Of a stretch of 64,000 nt of DNA, positions 9,338 to 18,150 are shown one piece after another (the first letter of the stretch is position 1; every line of letters starts with the position of its first letter). Location: NCBI RefSeq assembly GCF_025643255.1, contig NZ_CP087112.1, positions 3,570,558 through 3,634,557 on the forward strand. Reading direction: 5' to 3'. The translations under genes were made by a program, and so were the position numbers. Below the pieces are notes generated by a model. It was not told the DNA's origin. It saw only the letters and a list, made by a program, of their open reading frames with translations, and made no database searches. This stretch comes from Halomonas sp. 7T (GTDB lineage Bacteria; Pseudomonadota; Gammaproteobacteria; Pseudomonadales; Halomonadaceae).

Positions 9338-10504
9338 TTATACGATCGCGTGGGGAATAAAGCATGACGTGTCTTTGGTAATGCGCCCCACATCCTCACG
9401 AATGCCCATGCCGCAGGCACGGTCACCCACTACCCAACTGCCGACTAACGCGTGCTTATCACCAAAGCGAGGCAGGCTGTGGTAGGCCTGGCGTATCCAC
9501 GGGCTGTCGGTGTAGGGGCCGCCGACAGTCTGTTGCTCACCTGAAGGCGTGATTAAGCTTATATTGCTGCCTTCCCGTGAGAAGAACGGCTTACGCACCC
9601 ATCCTGCGGCGAGTGGGGCGCTGGCATCGTCCTCGAAAAACGCTGGCAGCAGATTGGGGTGGCCTTCAAAGCGTTCCCATAGCAGTGGCAAAATGCCTTT
9701 GTTAGACAAGATTGCTTTCCAGGGTGGCTCGAACCAGTGGGTGTCGAGCAGCGGCAACTGCCTGCCAAATGTATCGTCAGCCATCTCTTCCCAGGGGTAG
9801 AGTTTGAAAATAGCGGTAATCGGCTGATGGTCTAAATCGACAAAATGACGAGCACCTGGCTGTAGACCGATGTCATCGGTATAAATAAACGGCGCATTAA
9901 GCCCTGCCTGTAGCGCAATGTCCTGCAAGTAGCTGACCGTTGCCCGCTCTTCATCGCTGCCTTTTACACAGGAGAAGTAAAGAGTACGCCCTTCCAGCCG
10001 GTCGCCTAAGTGCGCCATGGCGTTAATTAGCCGCTCTTGAATCGAGTTGTACTGGTCAGCTTGCCGGGGAAGAAGGCCCTGCTCAATGGCTTGCTCAAGC
10101 CACACCCACTGGAAAAAACCCGCTTCATAAAGCGAGGTGGGCGTATCGTAATTCAGCTCTAACAGCTTAGCTGGGCCGTTACCGGAGTAGGCAAAGTCCA
10201 TTCGTCCATAGAGGGGCGGCTGACCCGCTTTCCAGGAGTGATGAATGGTGTCCCACATAAATTCAGGAATCGCTAAGCGCTGCATTAACGCATTGGAGTG
10301 GCAGACCTTGTCGACCAACTCCATGCACATTTCATGCAGCGCTTCAGTAGGGGACTCAATGTCCTGTTCAACCTGCTCCAGGGTGAACTGGTAATAGGCG
10401 TCCTCTTTCCAGTAAGGCGCACCATCAATGGTGTGAAAATGAAACCCTAGCTCGTTAGCTAGGGTTTTCCACGCTCTACGTTCGGGTATATCGACCCGCA
10501 GCAT
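9338..10504 (-). CDS. Glutathionylspermidine-synthase-like ATP-grasp ligase (YgiC/YjfC family)
   Basis: A 388-aa member of the GSP_synth family related to the C-terminal ligase half of glutathionylspermidine synthase. Family landmarks are the N-terminal Arg/Trp motif (MLRVDIPERRAW), GRMDFAYSG, KLLELNYDTPTSLYE and the C-terminal KPFFSREGSNI. In E. coli YjfC sits after YjfL (DUF350) and YjfM (DUF1190), and the same three families occur here in that order with gaps of 6 and 20 bases. YgiC/YjfC homologues lack the amidase domain, and their acid and amine substrates are not established. I infer an acid-amine ligase, not glutathionylspermidine synthesis itself. Confidence 0.88.
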   Translation of the reverse strand: MLRVDIPERRAWKTLANELGFHFHTIDGAPYWKEDAYYQFTLEQVEQDIESPTEALHEMCMELVDKVCHSNALMQRLAIPEFMWDTIHHSWKAGQPPLYGRMDFAYSGNGPAKLLELNYDTPTSLYEAGFFQWVWLEQAIEQGLLPRQADQYNSIQERLINAMAHLGDRLEGRTLYFSCVKGSDEERATVSYLQDIALQAGLNAPFIYTDDIGLQPGARHFVDLDHQPITAIFKLYPWEEMADDTFGRQLPLLDTHWFEPPWKAILSNKGILPLLWERFEGHPNLLPAFFEDDASAPLAAGWVRKPFFSREGSNISLITPSGEQQTVGGPYTDSPWIRQAYHSLPRFGDKHALVGSWVVGDRACGMGIREDVGRITKDTSCFIPHAIV

Positions 10505-10524
10505 AGCGGCTCCTCAGCGACTGG

Positions 10525-11136
10525 TTATGAGCCCCAAGAGGCTGAGCGTGTGCCTAGGCCTCGGCGCGTCGTTGCTTGGCGATTCTGAACTACTGAGCTA
10601 CGCATGGCCTCATTGCGCTGGTTAACGCGCTGCGTTGCCTGGTTGGCGGCGGCGTTCCAGTTGCCTTGGTTCTGGCGATTACGGTAAACCGGCTCTTGAT
10701 ACACCCGCTCTATAGAGCGGCCACGGTTAGTGTTGGATAGCATGCTGCCCATCATGTAACCCATCATGGCGGGCATAAACCAGCTGCCGCCCCCGCCGGT
10801 AGCTTCGGCTTGCTCCTCGTTAGGTGCCGTGCAAGCGCCTTCACCGTGCTCTGCTTCGCAGGCCTCTAGTGTGTCAAAACGGGGAACTGACTCTAGCGAT
10901 GCAGCGTGAGCATCTTCGCAGGCGCTGCGGGTATAAACGTTGGCGGCCACGCACTCTTCAACGCTTTGAAAGCTTCTGGGTTCATCGAAGCTGACCTCGG
11001 TCACGTGCTCATCAGGCGCTGGCTCAACACACGCGGTTAAGCCAAAGGCGCTGGTGCCCATCATTGCCAGGGTCAGGCGGGCGCTGCGCTTGCGACGGGG
11101 TAACTGTGCCGGGTGGTTATGCGTATCCAATGTCAC
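10525..11136 (-). CDS. DUF1190 (YgiB/YjfM-type) envelope protein
   Basis: A 203-aa protein of the DUF1190 family. After a basic N-terminus there is a hydrophobic segment ending in GLTACVEP, which can serve as a lipobox-like export signal (Cys at about residue 36). The middle region has spaced Cys pairs (SVEECVAANVYTRSACEDA and TLEACEAEHGEGACTA) typical of the family, then a Gly/Met-rich patch (GGGGSWFMPAMMGYMMGSM) and an Arg/Gln/Asn-rich tail. Acidic residues dominate the exported part. It lies 20 bases upstream of the ligase gene and 6 bases downstream of the DUF350 gene. The function is unknown; its partner is probably the ligase. Confidence 0.82.
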   Translation of the reverse strand: MTLDTHNHPAQLPRRKRSARLTLAMMGTSAFGLTACVEPAPDEHVTEVSFDEPRSFQSVEECVAANVYTRSACEDAHAASLESVPRFDTLEACEAEHGEGACTAPNEEQAEATGGGGSWFMPAMMGYMMGSMLSNTNRGRSIERVYQEPVYRNRQNQGNWNAAANQATQRVNQRNEAMRSSVVQNRQATTRRGLGTRSASWGS

Positions 11137-11142
11137 TCTCCT

Positions 11143-11556
11143 TTACCACGTCATCGAGGCTGCGTTGATCAAGCCGACCGCAATAGAAATGCTGCCTACT
11201 AGAGTGCCGTAGGCTTGGTGGCCTTCGTTAATATGCTGGGAAAGGCTTTCGCCCTGCTGGCGTAGAAACAGCTTCAATCCGAAGAAGGTGGCTAACTGAA
11301 CACCGAAGGCAATAATGCCCCAAAGGATAAAGTCGATATAGCTGACAGAGTTCGCCATGGCGCTATAGAGCGGAATGGTAAAGCCTAAAATAGAGCCACC
11401 GTAGGCGCGTGCGGCCGCGGCGTTGCCTTCACGTATTAGCGTCCATTCGTGGTGAGGCGTAATGCGGCTGTAGCAGTACATAAAGGCGACTAGCAGCCCA
11501 AGAGCGCCTATTAAGTAGGCAAGAAAATGCGGTAACCCTTGTAAGTAATGCAACAT
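11143..11556 (-). CDS. DUF350 inner-membrane protein (YjfL family)
   Basis: A 137-aa protein with about four hydrophobic segments (roughly 12-28, 49-66, 74-95, 115-132). It matches the DUF350 pattern: a first helix ending in Y-x-x-x-TPH, the conserved EGNAAAA-x-A-x-x-G motif and a second half that repeats the first (EGHQAYGT). It is the first gene of the yjfLMC-like set and starts opposite the histidine kinase gene at 11830 across a 273-base gap. The PspA-like and other genes that accompany it in E. coli (yjfIJK) are absent here. The role is not known; transport or envelope stress are guesses. Confidence 0.85.
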   Translation of the reverse strand: MLHYLQGLPHFLAYLIGALGLLVAFMYCYSRITPHHEWTLIREGNAAAARAYGGSILGFTIPLYSAMANSVSYIDFILWGIIAFGVQLATFFGLKLFLRQQGESLSQHINEGHQAYGTLVGSISIAVGLINAASMTW

Positions 11557-11829
11557 AGCGACGCGCTTCCCTATAACTAGATGGACGATGTGTATTGTGA
11601 CATAGCTGAGCCACGCTGCGGTAAAACCCCATCAAGTTTGTTTAACACGCTTAATTAGGGCTTTTGATGATGCTAGACACTACGCTTGTGCTCCCTACCT
11701 AGGGCGTAAAGGAGGGTACACTGCTCCGCTTAGGTAATGAAAACAGGGTTAAAGAGTGATAATAAAGGATGAGGCTGCTATAAGGGGTAAAGAGGCTTAG
11801 ACCGTTAATTGCATTAAATAGGAGTTCTA
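11557..11829. other. Divergent promoter region between the DUF350 and CHASE3-kinase genes
   Basis: A 273-base gap between divergently transcribed genes that must contain both promoters. It is richer in A and T than the flanks. I found no sigma-54 motif, clear operator or terminator. The strong ribosome site TAGGAG ends 5 bases before the TTG start at 11830. Confidence 0.4.
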
Positions 11830-13236
11830 TTGTCGACATACCTTCTCCCTCCATTGCTACGCCGCTTCCAACTTCTCGCTCTTATAGTGGTAGCTTTCGT
11901 TTTAGTCGCAATGGGCTGGCAAGGCGTTCGAGTTCAAGAGGCGCTGTTGAGCTCGAATGCCGCTGTCCACAAGCACCTTGAGAGCATTACGCTCATTCAG
12001 GCGTTTAAAGCGACATTACTGGACTTAGAAACCGGGGAGCGTGGATATGTGATTACCGGTCAACCCGCTTATCTATTGCCCTATCAGCGGGCGCGCGCTC
12101 AGTTAGTCCAAAAACGAGAGCAGTTAGCGGATATTTCAGCTGCCGATGAGCCCAGTAACGAACTTTTGGAAGACGAATTTACAGCTTTGCTGACTCGGCG
12201 GATCCAAATTGCCGAAGCCAATATCATGGTACGTGAAACCGATGGCTTAGAAGCGGCTGCCCTCAGGCTATTAGCCGCAGGGGGGCGGCAAACCATGGAT
12301 CGATTGCGCAGCCATCTTAATGCGTTAGAACAAAATGAGCGTGAGCTGCTAAGTGCCCAAACTCAACACGCGACCCGTCAAGCACAACGGTCACGTTGGG
12401 TGTGGGGCGGCGGCGCTGCTGCTGTAGCGCTGCTGCTGATCATCACCAGTGTGTCTATTATCACTCAATGGCGCCAGCGCCAGCGAGTCATGACCATGCA
12501 GCAAACGTTCATATCCACGGTAAGCCACGAGCTACGCACACCATTAACGGTGATTTTGGGCGCTTTAGGCATGTTGCAAAGCGGTATGGGAGGCACACTG
12601 AACCAAGATGCACAGCGTTTGATCACAATAGCAAATGATAATGGTAAACGTTTAAAGCATTTGATTGATGACATTCTCGATATTGAGAAACTCGAAAGTG
12701 GACAACTAACGTTTAACTGGCAGCAATTGCCACTTAAGTCGCTGATAGAGCAGTCTGTACTCCTCAACCAGCCTTACGCAGAGAGTTTTTCTGTTTCGTT
12801 GGTGTTTAAGCACGTATCAGCTAATGATTCTGTTTTGAAAAATGCCTTAACGAAAGCATTAGATGAGCATGACGAGGTTGAAGTAGACCCAGAGCGCTTT
12901 GCCCAAGTCATGGCGAACTTGATTTCCAATGCGTGTAAACACTCTTCACCAGAAGGTCAGGTTGAAATAACGGCGGGGCAGGTAGATAGCCGCTGGTTTG
13001 AAGTAAGCGTTTGCGATCATGGCAGTGGAATACCGTGGTCGTTTCAGCCCCGCGTGTTTGAACGCTTTGCTCAGGCGGATGGGACCGACAGGCGCCGAGC
13101 AGGTGGGACGGGACTAGGGTTGGCAATTACGAAAGCTCTGGTTGAGGAAATGGGGGGACGCATTGGCTTTCGATCCATACCCTTTGAAGGCAGCTGTTTC
13201 TGGATTCGCTTACCCAGAGTGGTATCGGTAAGCTGA
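11830..13236 (+). CDS. Membrane sensor histidine kinase with CHASE3 domain
   Basis: A 468-aa sensor kinase. TM1 is at about 14-31 and TM2 at about 192-213, enclosing a CHASE3 domain with its signature LLDLETGERGYVITGQPAYL at about 63-82. Then come a HisKA dimerisation domain (VSHELRTPLT, phospho-His 233) and a HATPase domain (N box LISNACKHS, GTGLGLAI). It starts with TTG, supported by TAGGAG at 5-base spacing. The receiver gene follows after 46 bases, then the YaiO, HEAT and GT2 genes on the same strand, so it probably controls that glycan locus by phosphorylating the receiver at 13283. The CHASE3 ligand is unknown. Confidence 0.92.
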   Translation: MSTYLLPPLLRRFQLLALIVVAFVLVAMGWQGVRVQEALLSSNAAVHKHLESITLIQAFKATLLDLETGERGYVITGQPAYLLPYQRARAQLVQKREQLADISAADEPSNELLEDEFTALLTRRIQIAEANIMVRETDGLEAAALRLLAAGGRQTMDRLRSHLNALEQNERELLSAQTQHATRQAQRSRWVWGGGAAAVALLLIITSVSIITQWRQRQRVMTMQQTFISTVSHELRTPLTVILGALGMLQSGMGGTLNQDAQRLITIANDNGKRLKHLIDDILDIEKLESGQLTFNWQQLPLKSLIEQSVLLNQPYAESFSVSLVFKHVSANDSVLKNALTKALDEHDEVEVDPERFAQVMANLISNACKHSSPEGQVEITAGQVDSRWFEVSVCDHGSGIPWSFQPRVFERFAQADGTDRRRAGGTGLGLAITKALVEEMGGRIGFRSIPFEGSCFWIRLPRVVSVS

Positions 13237-13282
13237 TATAAGCGCTTACTTAACAATGTACAAACGACGCTAAGAGGGTCAT

Positions 13283-13678
13283 ATGTCATCAACAGCAGCG
13301 ACTATTTTACTGGTCGAAGATGAAGAGGATATTGCTTTTCTTTTGCGCTTTTTGCTGGAGCGTAACGGCTACCAGGTTGAGCATGCTGAGGAAGGTCGGC
13401 AAGCGCTGGAGCGTATTACTCATGGAGCAAGCAGCAGCCAAGTTCCGGATCTAGTGCTTTTGGATATGATGCTTCCTTATCATGATGGTTTGGAAATTCT
13501 TGCCCGACTGCGGTCGCAGCCAGTTTGGGAGGACGTTCCGGTGGTGATGTTAACCGCCAAAGCGAGGGAAGCGGATATCGTGCGAGCGCTAGAGTTAGGC
13601 GCAGACGACTATGTCACAAAGCCGTTTCAGCCGGATGAGCTGTTAGCGCGTTTACGCCGTTTTTTGCGTAAACGTTAA
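13283..13678 (+). CDS. Single-domain response regulator paired with the CHASE3 kinase
   Basis: A 131-aa CheY-like receiver with acidic residues VEDEED, phospho-Asp 61 in LLDMMLP, Thr in MLTAKA and Lys in VTKPFQP. All key positions are present. It ends with a basic tail (RRFLRKR) and has no DNA-binding or enzymatic domain, so it must act through protein contact. The gene lies between the kinase and the YaiO gene, with AAGAGGG before the ATG. A plausible target is one of the glycan-synthesis proteins downstream, for example the HEAT-repeat protein; this is inference. Confidence 0.9.
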   Translation: MSSTAATILLVEDEEDIAFLLRFLLERNGYQVEHAEEGRQALERITHGASSSQVPDLVLLDMMLPYHDGLEILARLRSQPVWEDVPVVMLTAKAREADIVRALELGADDYVTKPFQPDELLARLRRFLRKR

Positions 13679-13690
13679 AGAGGAGAACTG

Positions 13691-14488
13691 ATGACATACG
13701 CTAACCGTTTGCTTAACTTGAATATTTGCTTTGGCAAGGGCCTAGCACTGTTTGTAGCTTTAGTGGTAGTCACAGCACCTTTTGCTGAGGCCGATGAACG
13801 CCGTACTGAGCTGGAAGTGTCGCAGCGCTACGAGCATTTAGATAATGGCTTCTCTGCCTGGCAGGCCCAGCGTCTTGATGCCCAAACCCGCACTCTGAAT
13901 GGCATTACTTGGTACGGTGCCGCGCTGCGAGAACGACGTTACGGTAGTTGGGATCAAGGCGTTGAAGCGGGAGCCGCGATTCCTATAGGTGCCTATTGGG
14001 TTGTTCAGCCAGAAGTAGCTAAGGCATTTGACGGTGATTTTCTCCCTCGCTGGTACGCCGACTTACGTGTGCAGCGCGTGCTTACTAACGGCTGGGTCGC
14101 CAACACTAGCCTGCGCCGCACGCAGTACAATGACTCCCAGGTAGATCGCCTAGCACTCGGTGGCGAGCGCTATTGGGGTAACTGGCGAGGCGCTTATACG
14201 TTGAATATCAGCGACGTTGATGGTGCAGGCACGCCGATAGGGCATGCCGTGGCGTTAGACCGCTATTACAATGACACGAGCTTTATTGGCCTACGAGGCA
14301 ACCTAGGGCGTGAAGAGGAAGCGCTACCCAATGGCAATGTGTTCACCAGTTCTGTATCGGGTGTTGGTGTGCGTGGCCGACACTGGTTGGATGATGATTG
14401 GGCAGTTTCCTGGGACGTGGGGTGGCTGAGCCAGGGGAATATTTATGACCGCTATGGAGTACAAGTAGGCATTCGTCGTGCTTTCTGA
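13691..14488 (+). CDS. YaiO-family outer-membrane beta-barrel protein
   Basis: A 265-aa exported protein. The N-terminus is a signal peptide (hydrophobic LALFVALVVVTAPFAEA, cleavage near residue 34). The mature part alternates polar and aromatic residues in beta-strands, with the YaiO family pattern: E-x-S-x-x-Y-E-x-L-x-x-G near the start and a C-terminal aromatic ending (GIRRAF) typical of barrels. In E. coli yaiO lies next to the glycosyltransferase gene yaiP, and here a GT2 gene lies two genes downstream. The probable role is an outer-membrane pore or anchor for a surface polysaccharide. An AAGAGGAG site precedes the ATG. Confidence 0.85.
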   Translation: MTYANRLLNLNICFGKGLALFVALVVVTAPFAEADERRTELEVSQRYEHLDNGFSAWQAQRLDAQTRTLNGITWYGAALRERRYGSWDQGVEAGAAIPIGAYWVVQPEVAKAFDGDFLPRWYADLRVQRVLTNGWVANTSLRRTQYNDSQVDRLALGGERYWGNWRGAYTLNISDVDGAGTPIGHAVALDRYYNDTSFIGLRGNLGREEEALPNGNVFTSSVSGVGVRGRHWLDDDWAVSWDVGWLSQGNIYDRYGVQVGIRRAF

Positions 14489-15611
14489 GGTGGTCGCGCT
14501 GTTTGAGCTGTTCGTCGCGGCGCTGAGGCAACTGACCGTTTTACCAAGTGATCCCGCCCTGAGGCTTGCTGTCTACAGCGCTATTGCCTTAGCAGTGTTA
14601 ACGCTGGTCGTGATGTTTAATGTGCTGGTGTTGTCTGAATTGGCTGGACGGCGTCAGCGAAGGAGAGCGGCCTTTAATGCTCGCTGGCGCCCGCTACTGA
14701 CGGCATGGAGCCTGGGTGAGCGCGTGGATTTACCGCCGCTCAATTCACACCGTGATGAGGAGCGCTTTTGGCTGCTGTTGATGTGGGTTAATTTGCAGCG
14801 CCAGCTGCGCGGTGGCACAAAAGAAAAACTAAATACATTTTTTGGCCACTTAGCGTTAGATACCTACGTAGCATCGCTTTTAGACAATCGCCGAGCGCAC
14901 CGTAGGCTGTTGGCTCTGGCTTGTTTACGGCACGTGGGGGAAGAGCGCCACTGGATGTCTGTGGCGCCACTCGTTACTTCTTCTAATCCAGTAGAAAGCC
15001 TCGCAGCGGCAGACGTATTGGTCGCGATGAATCCTGAGCGCGCCATGCGCTTTTTAGTGCCGTTCTATATTCAGCGAAAAGACTGGGCGTACCTGCGTTT
15101 TAAAGCCTTATGCAAGCAGGCGGGCCGCACAGCAGCGGGGCCGCCATTGCTAACTGCTTTAGAGCAGTCTCCACACCCTCGTATTGTGGCACTACTTGAA
15201 TGGGTAGCCCCCTCCAGTGCGGCACAGTGGGCACGGCGCAGTTTGCTGCAGCTACCTGCTTCAATGGAGTTAAGCCGTGAGCAGCGTGATGCGGTATGTG
15301 CATCGCTGCGTTGCTTAGCAGAGTTGCATAGCGCGCAAGATCGCGAACTAATTGAACAAGCGTTCAATCATCCGTTGCCGCAGGTGCGAGTCGAAGCGGT
15401 GTTGGCGCTCAAGCGTCAAGCCAATGAGGCTGATGAGGCGCAGTTTATGCGCATGCTTAGCGACCCTAGTTGGTGGGTACGACAAGCCGCTGCTGATGCG
15501 CTGGTTGATTTACCAGGCATTAATAAACCACGCCTTAACGCTCTATCTGAGGGTTTACAAGATCGTTATGGTCGCGATGCCCTACGTCGTGCCATCGCGG
15601 AGAAGCGCTAA
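14478..15611 (+). CDS. Membrane-anchored HEAT-repeat protein
   Basis: A 377-aa protein with one N-terminal membrane segment (about 32-53) followed by a cytoplasmic alpha-helical region. Helical repeats of HEAT/PBS-lyase type are clear near the C-terminus (HPLPQVRVEAVLALKRQ, then DPSWWVRQAAADALVDL). It starts at a GTG that overlaps the yaiO-like gene by 11 bases and its stop shares a base with the glycosyltransferase ATG, so all three are translationally coupled. HEAT arrays are scaffolds; it may tether the receiver or glycosyltransferase at the membrane. No enzymatic motif was seen. Confidence 0.82.
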   Translation: MLSEVVALFELFVAALRQLTVLPSDPALRLAVYSAIALAVLTLVVMFNVLVLSELAGRRQRRRAAFNARWRPLLTAWSLGERVDLPPLNSHRDEERFWLLLMWVNLQRQLRGGTKEKLNTFFGHLALDTYVASLLDNRRAHRRLLALACLRHVGEERHWMSVAPLVTSSNPVESLAAADVLVAMNPERAMRFLVPFYIQRKDWAYLRFKALCKQAGRTAAGPPLLTALEQSPHPRIVALLEWVAPSSAAQWARRSLLQLPASMELSREQRDAVCASLRCLAELHSAQDRELIEQAFNHPLPQVRVEAVLALKRQANEADEAQFMRMLSDPSWWVRQAAADALVDLPGINKPRLNALSEGLQDRYGRDALRRAIAEKR

Positions 15612-17035
15612 TGGAAATTTGGCAAGCAGTGACCGGGGTTGATTGGGTGTGGTGGGGCCAGGTAGGCTTCATCGGCTACTTTGTACTGTTAAATGGCGGT
15701 TACTTAACCCTCAACGTGCTGTCGATGATCAGTCTCCGCCGCTATATGCGCCAGCGGGCTGAGCTGGGTGAAACAGTTCCGTACCTTGGTGTAGAGCCTG
15801 CCGTCTCTATTCTAGTGCCCGCGTTTAATGAAGAGGCAACGATCCGCACATCAATCCTCTCCTTAATGCAGCTTCAATACCCGGAGTTTGAAATTGTCGT
15901 CATTAACGATGGCTCTAAGGACAATACTCTGGCCGTCTTAAAAGAGGCGTTTGAGCTAGAAGAGTATCCTGAGCCACTTCGGCGAAGCGTGCCTCACCAA
16001 GAAGTGCTTGGCGTATACCGCTCGCGCCGCTATGACCATCTGAAAGTGATTGATAAGGCGAATGGGGGCAAAGCTGATGCGCTGAATGCTGGGATTAACG
16101 CCTCCCGCCATGCGCTTTTTTGTGCGGTTGATGCCGACTCGATTTTGCAACGAGACAGTTTGTTGCGGGTAGTGCAGCCCTTCCTGGAAGATGAGCGCAC
16201 GGTGGCGGCTGGTGGAACGGTGCGCATTGCTAATGGTTCCAAGGTGCAAGGCGGCTATCTTTTGGAGGCGGGTATCCCCCGTAGCCTGTTGGCACGTTTT
16301 CAAATTGTTGAATACTTACGTGCCTTCCTCTTTGGCCGTTTAGGCTGGTCACCCATGAATGCCGTGCTGATTATTTCAGGCGCCTTTGGTTTGTTTAACC
16401 GTGAGCGTGTGATGGATGTAGGCGGCTACAGTACCACCACGGTAGGCGAGGATATGGAGCTAGTGGTGCGGCTGCACCGCTATCACCGAGAAAAGCGCCT
16501 GCCTTATCGTATCCACTATTTACCAGACCCTATCTGCTGGACAGAAGCACCGGAAGATCTCACTACATTAGGCAAGCAGCGTAGCCGCTGGCAGCGCGGC
16601 TTGGCAGAAAGTTTGTCGAGGCATACCAAGTTGGCGGTCATGCCCAGAGGTGGCGCACCCGGCAGGCTGGCGTGGCCCTTTATGGCGCTTTTTGAGTGGC
16701 TTGGGCCATTAATCGAACTGGGTGGCTATCTCTTTATGGTCGTCGGTTTTAGCCTAGGCATCATTTCGCCACTTGCGCTTACGGTCTTTATGCTGGTGGC
16801 CATCGGTATGGGTATTCTTCTCTCGGTGAACGGTCTCCTGCTTGAAACGCTTTCGTTTCGGGTCTATGCAAGACGTCGCGATATGTGGCGGCTGTTTATG
16901 GTTGCTGTGATTGAGAATTTTGGCTATCGCCAGCTAAACACCCTTTGGCGCTGCCGTGGCTTATGGCAGTGGTTCTCAAGGCGGAAGCACCAATGGGGAG
17001 CGATGAAACGCAGCGGACAGTGGGGGCAGCATTAG
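15611..17035 (+). CDS. Membrane family 2 glycosyltransferase (processive type, YaiP/PgaC-like)
   Basis: A 474-aa inner-membrane glycosyltransferase. TM helices are at about 18-40 and several after 340. The GT2 core has ILVPAFNEE, Asp100 in INDGSKD, DAD at 174-176, ED at 280-281 (catalytic base region GEDMEL) and Q-R-S-R-W at 323-327, the Q(Q/R)xRW acceptor motif of processive synthases such as PgaC, cellulose and hyaluronan synthases. It therefore probably polymerises a sugar from a UDP-sugar and may extrude the chain. The sugar cannot be told from the sequence. There is no PilZ domain. The start codon overlaps the HEAT gene stop (TAATG). Confidence 0.9.
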   Translation: MEIWQAVTGVDWVWWGQVGFIGYFVLLNGGYLTLNVLSMISLRRYMRQRAELGETVPYLGVEPAVSILVPAFNEEATIRTSILSLMQLQYPEFEIVVINDGSKDNTLAVLKEAFELEEYPEPLRRSVPHQEVLGVYRSRRYDHLKVIDKANGGKADALNAGINASRHALFCAVDADSILQRDSLLRVVQPFLEDERTVAAGGTVRIANGSKVQGGYLLEAGIPRSLLARFQIVEYLRAFLFGRLGWSPMNAVLIISGAFGLFNRERVMDVGGYSTTTVGEDMELVVRLHRYHREKRLPYRIHYLPDPICWTEAPEDLTTLGKQRSRWQRGLAESLSRHTKLAVMPRGGAPGRLAWPFMALFEWLGPLIELGGYLFMVVGFSLGIISPLALTVFMLVAIGMGILLSVNGLLLETLSFRVYARRRDMWRLFMVAVIENFGYRQLNTLWRCRGLWQWFSRRKHQWGAMKRSGQWGQH

Positions 17036-17068
17036 CCATGACGCTTACATGCGTTAAAAGTATCCAGA

Positions 17069-17656
17069 GTGTATTCAATGTTAGATAACCTAAGCCATAG
17101 TGCTATTGCCGGTCAGTTCTTTGGCTTGGTGGCGCTGGTAATATGCGTGGTGGCTTTTGCCAGCAAAAATGATGATCGCTTGTTGGTACTGCTGATCTCC
17201 GCCAATGTGGCGTTTGCGCTGCAGTTTGTATTTTTTGAAAGCTGGACGGCGGCAGCGCTTACGGTGTTAGTGATTGTGCGCATTGTACTTGCTAGGCGCT
17301 ATCTAGGAAGCAAAGTTGTTATGTCGGGCGTGCTGCTGGCCAGCGGTATTGCTGCCGCTTTAACGTGGCAAAGCTGGGTCGATATGTTACCCATGATGGC
17401 CATGGTAATAGGCACGGTTGGTATGTTTTTACTGCGTGGCATCGCCATGCGGGTATGCCTAGGGCTGGCCGCCTTAGCTTGGATGCTGAACAACCTGTTG
17501 ATTGGCACTGTCGGCGGTACTATTGCAGAAGGGCTGATTGTGGTCACTAACATCGTCACGATTATTCGCTTGATGCGGGCTAAACGAAGATATCCTGACG
17601 TATTTGAAAACCCCGAAGGGCTAGCCCCGATTACCAAAAATGATCACCCGATCTAG
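17069..17656 (+). CDS. YgjV-family inner-membrane protein
   Basis: A 195-aa hydrophobic protein of the YgjV (bacterial inner-membrane protein) family, with about six short TM helices and the family opening (GLVALVICVVAFASKNDDRL, about 19-38). It starts at GTG 17069 or ATG 17078; the latter has AGAG at 8 bases and is equally likely, which would give 192 aa. It lies 33 bases after the glycosyltransferase gene on the same strand and may be part of the same transcript. The biochemical role is unknown. Confidence 0.8.
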   Translation: MYSMLDNLSHSAIAGQFFGLVALVICVVAFASKNDDRLLVLLISANVAFALQFVFFESWTAAALTVLVIVRIVLARRYLGSKVVMSGVLLASGIAAALTWQSWVDMLPMMAMVIGTVGMFLLRGIAMRVCLGLAALAWMLNNLLIGTVGGTIAEGLIVVTNIVTIIRLMRAKRRYPDVFENPEGLAPITKNDHPI

Positions 17657-17760
17657 TCGGTTCATATCGGCCCTCGTCGCTCTCTTTTTTCGGCCCGCGT
17701 TAAGCGTAGGCGCTACTGCTATGCTGACAGTGTGCGAATCACGGAAAGAGGAGTTAGGCC

Positions 17761-18027
17761 ATGGCCGGTGGATGGGCAAAAGATGGCGCCGAACAAGAAC
17801 AGATTGAGAGCACGGTAGATGACGCGGTGCAGCGTGCCCGTAGCCAACTGCCCCGTGGCGAGAGCCTTGAAGTGTGTGAGGAGTGTGGTGACCCCATACC
17901 CGAGCCGCGCCGTAAAGCAATTCCTGGGGTTCGTTTCTGTATTGTTTGTCAGGCAGCGTTAGACAAAAAACAGTCAGGTTTTAGTGGCTATAATCGGCGC
18001 GGGAGTAAAGACAGCCAGCTGCGTTAA
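17761..18027 (+). CDS. Short DksA/TraR-family C4 zinc-finger protein (YbiI-like)
   Basis: An 88-aa protein with the four-cysteine zinc finger CEECG...FCIVCQ (C-x2-C, 17 residues, C-x2-C) of the DksA/TraR family, resembling E. coli YbiI. It lacks the long N-terminal coiled coil of DksA that enters the RNA polymerase secondary channel, so it may act like TraR or be a zinc-dependent paralogue. True DksA is encoded at 59928-60365. GAGGAG precedes the ATG. Confidence 0.88.
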   Translation: MAGGWAKDGAEQEQIESTVDDAVQRARSQLPRGESLEVCEECGDPIPEPRRKAIPGVRFCIVCQAALDKKQSGFSGYNRRGSKDSQLR

Positions 18028-18150
18028 CGCGACCCGCCTTTACTAATTAATAGCGATGGCGACAGCGCCTTTGTTACCCTCCTCAAATTAACGCCTTTAC
18101 GTCCTGCTTTAGGGCATGCCTGCACGCAAAAAATCTATGAGGAATGACCT

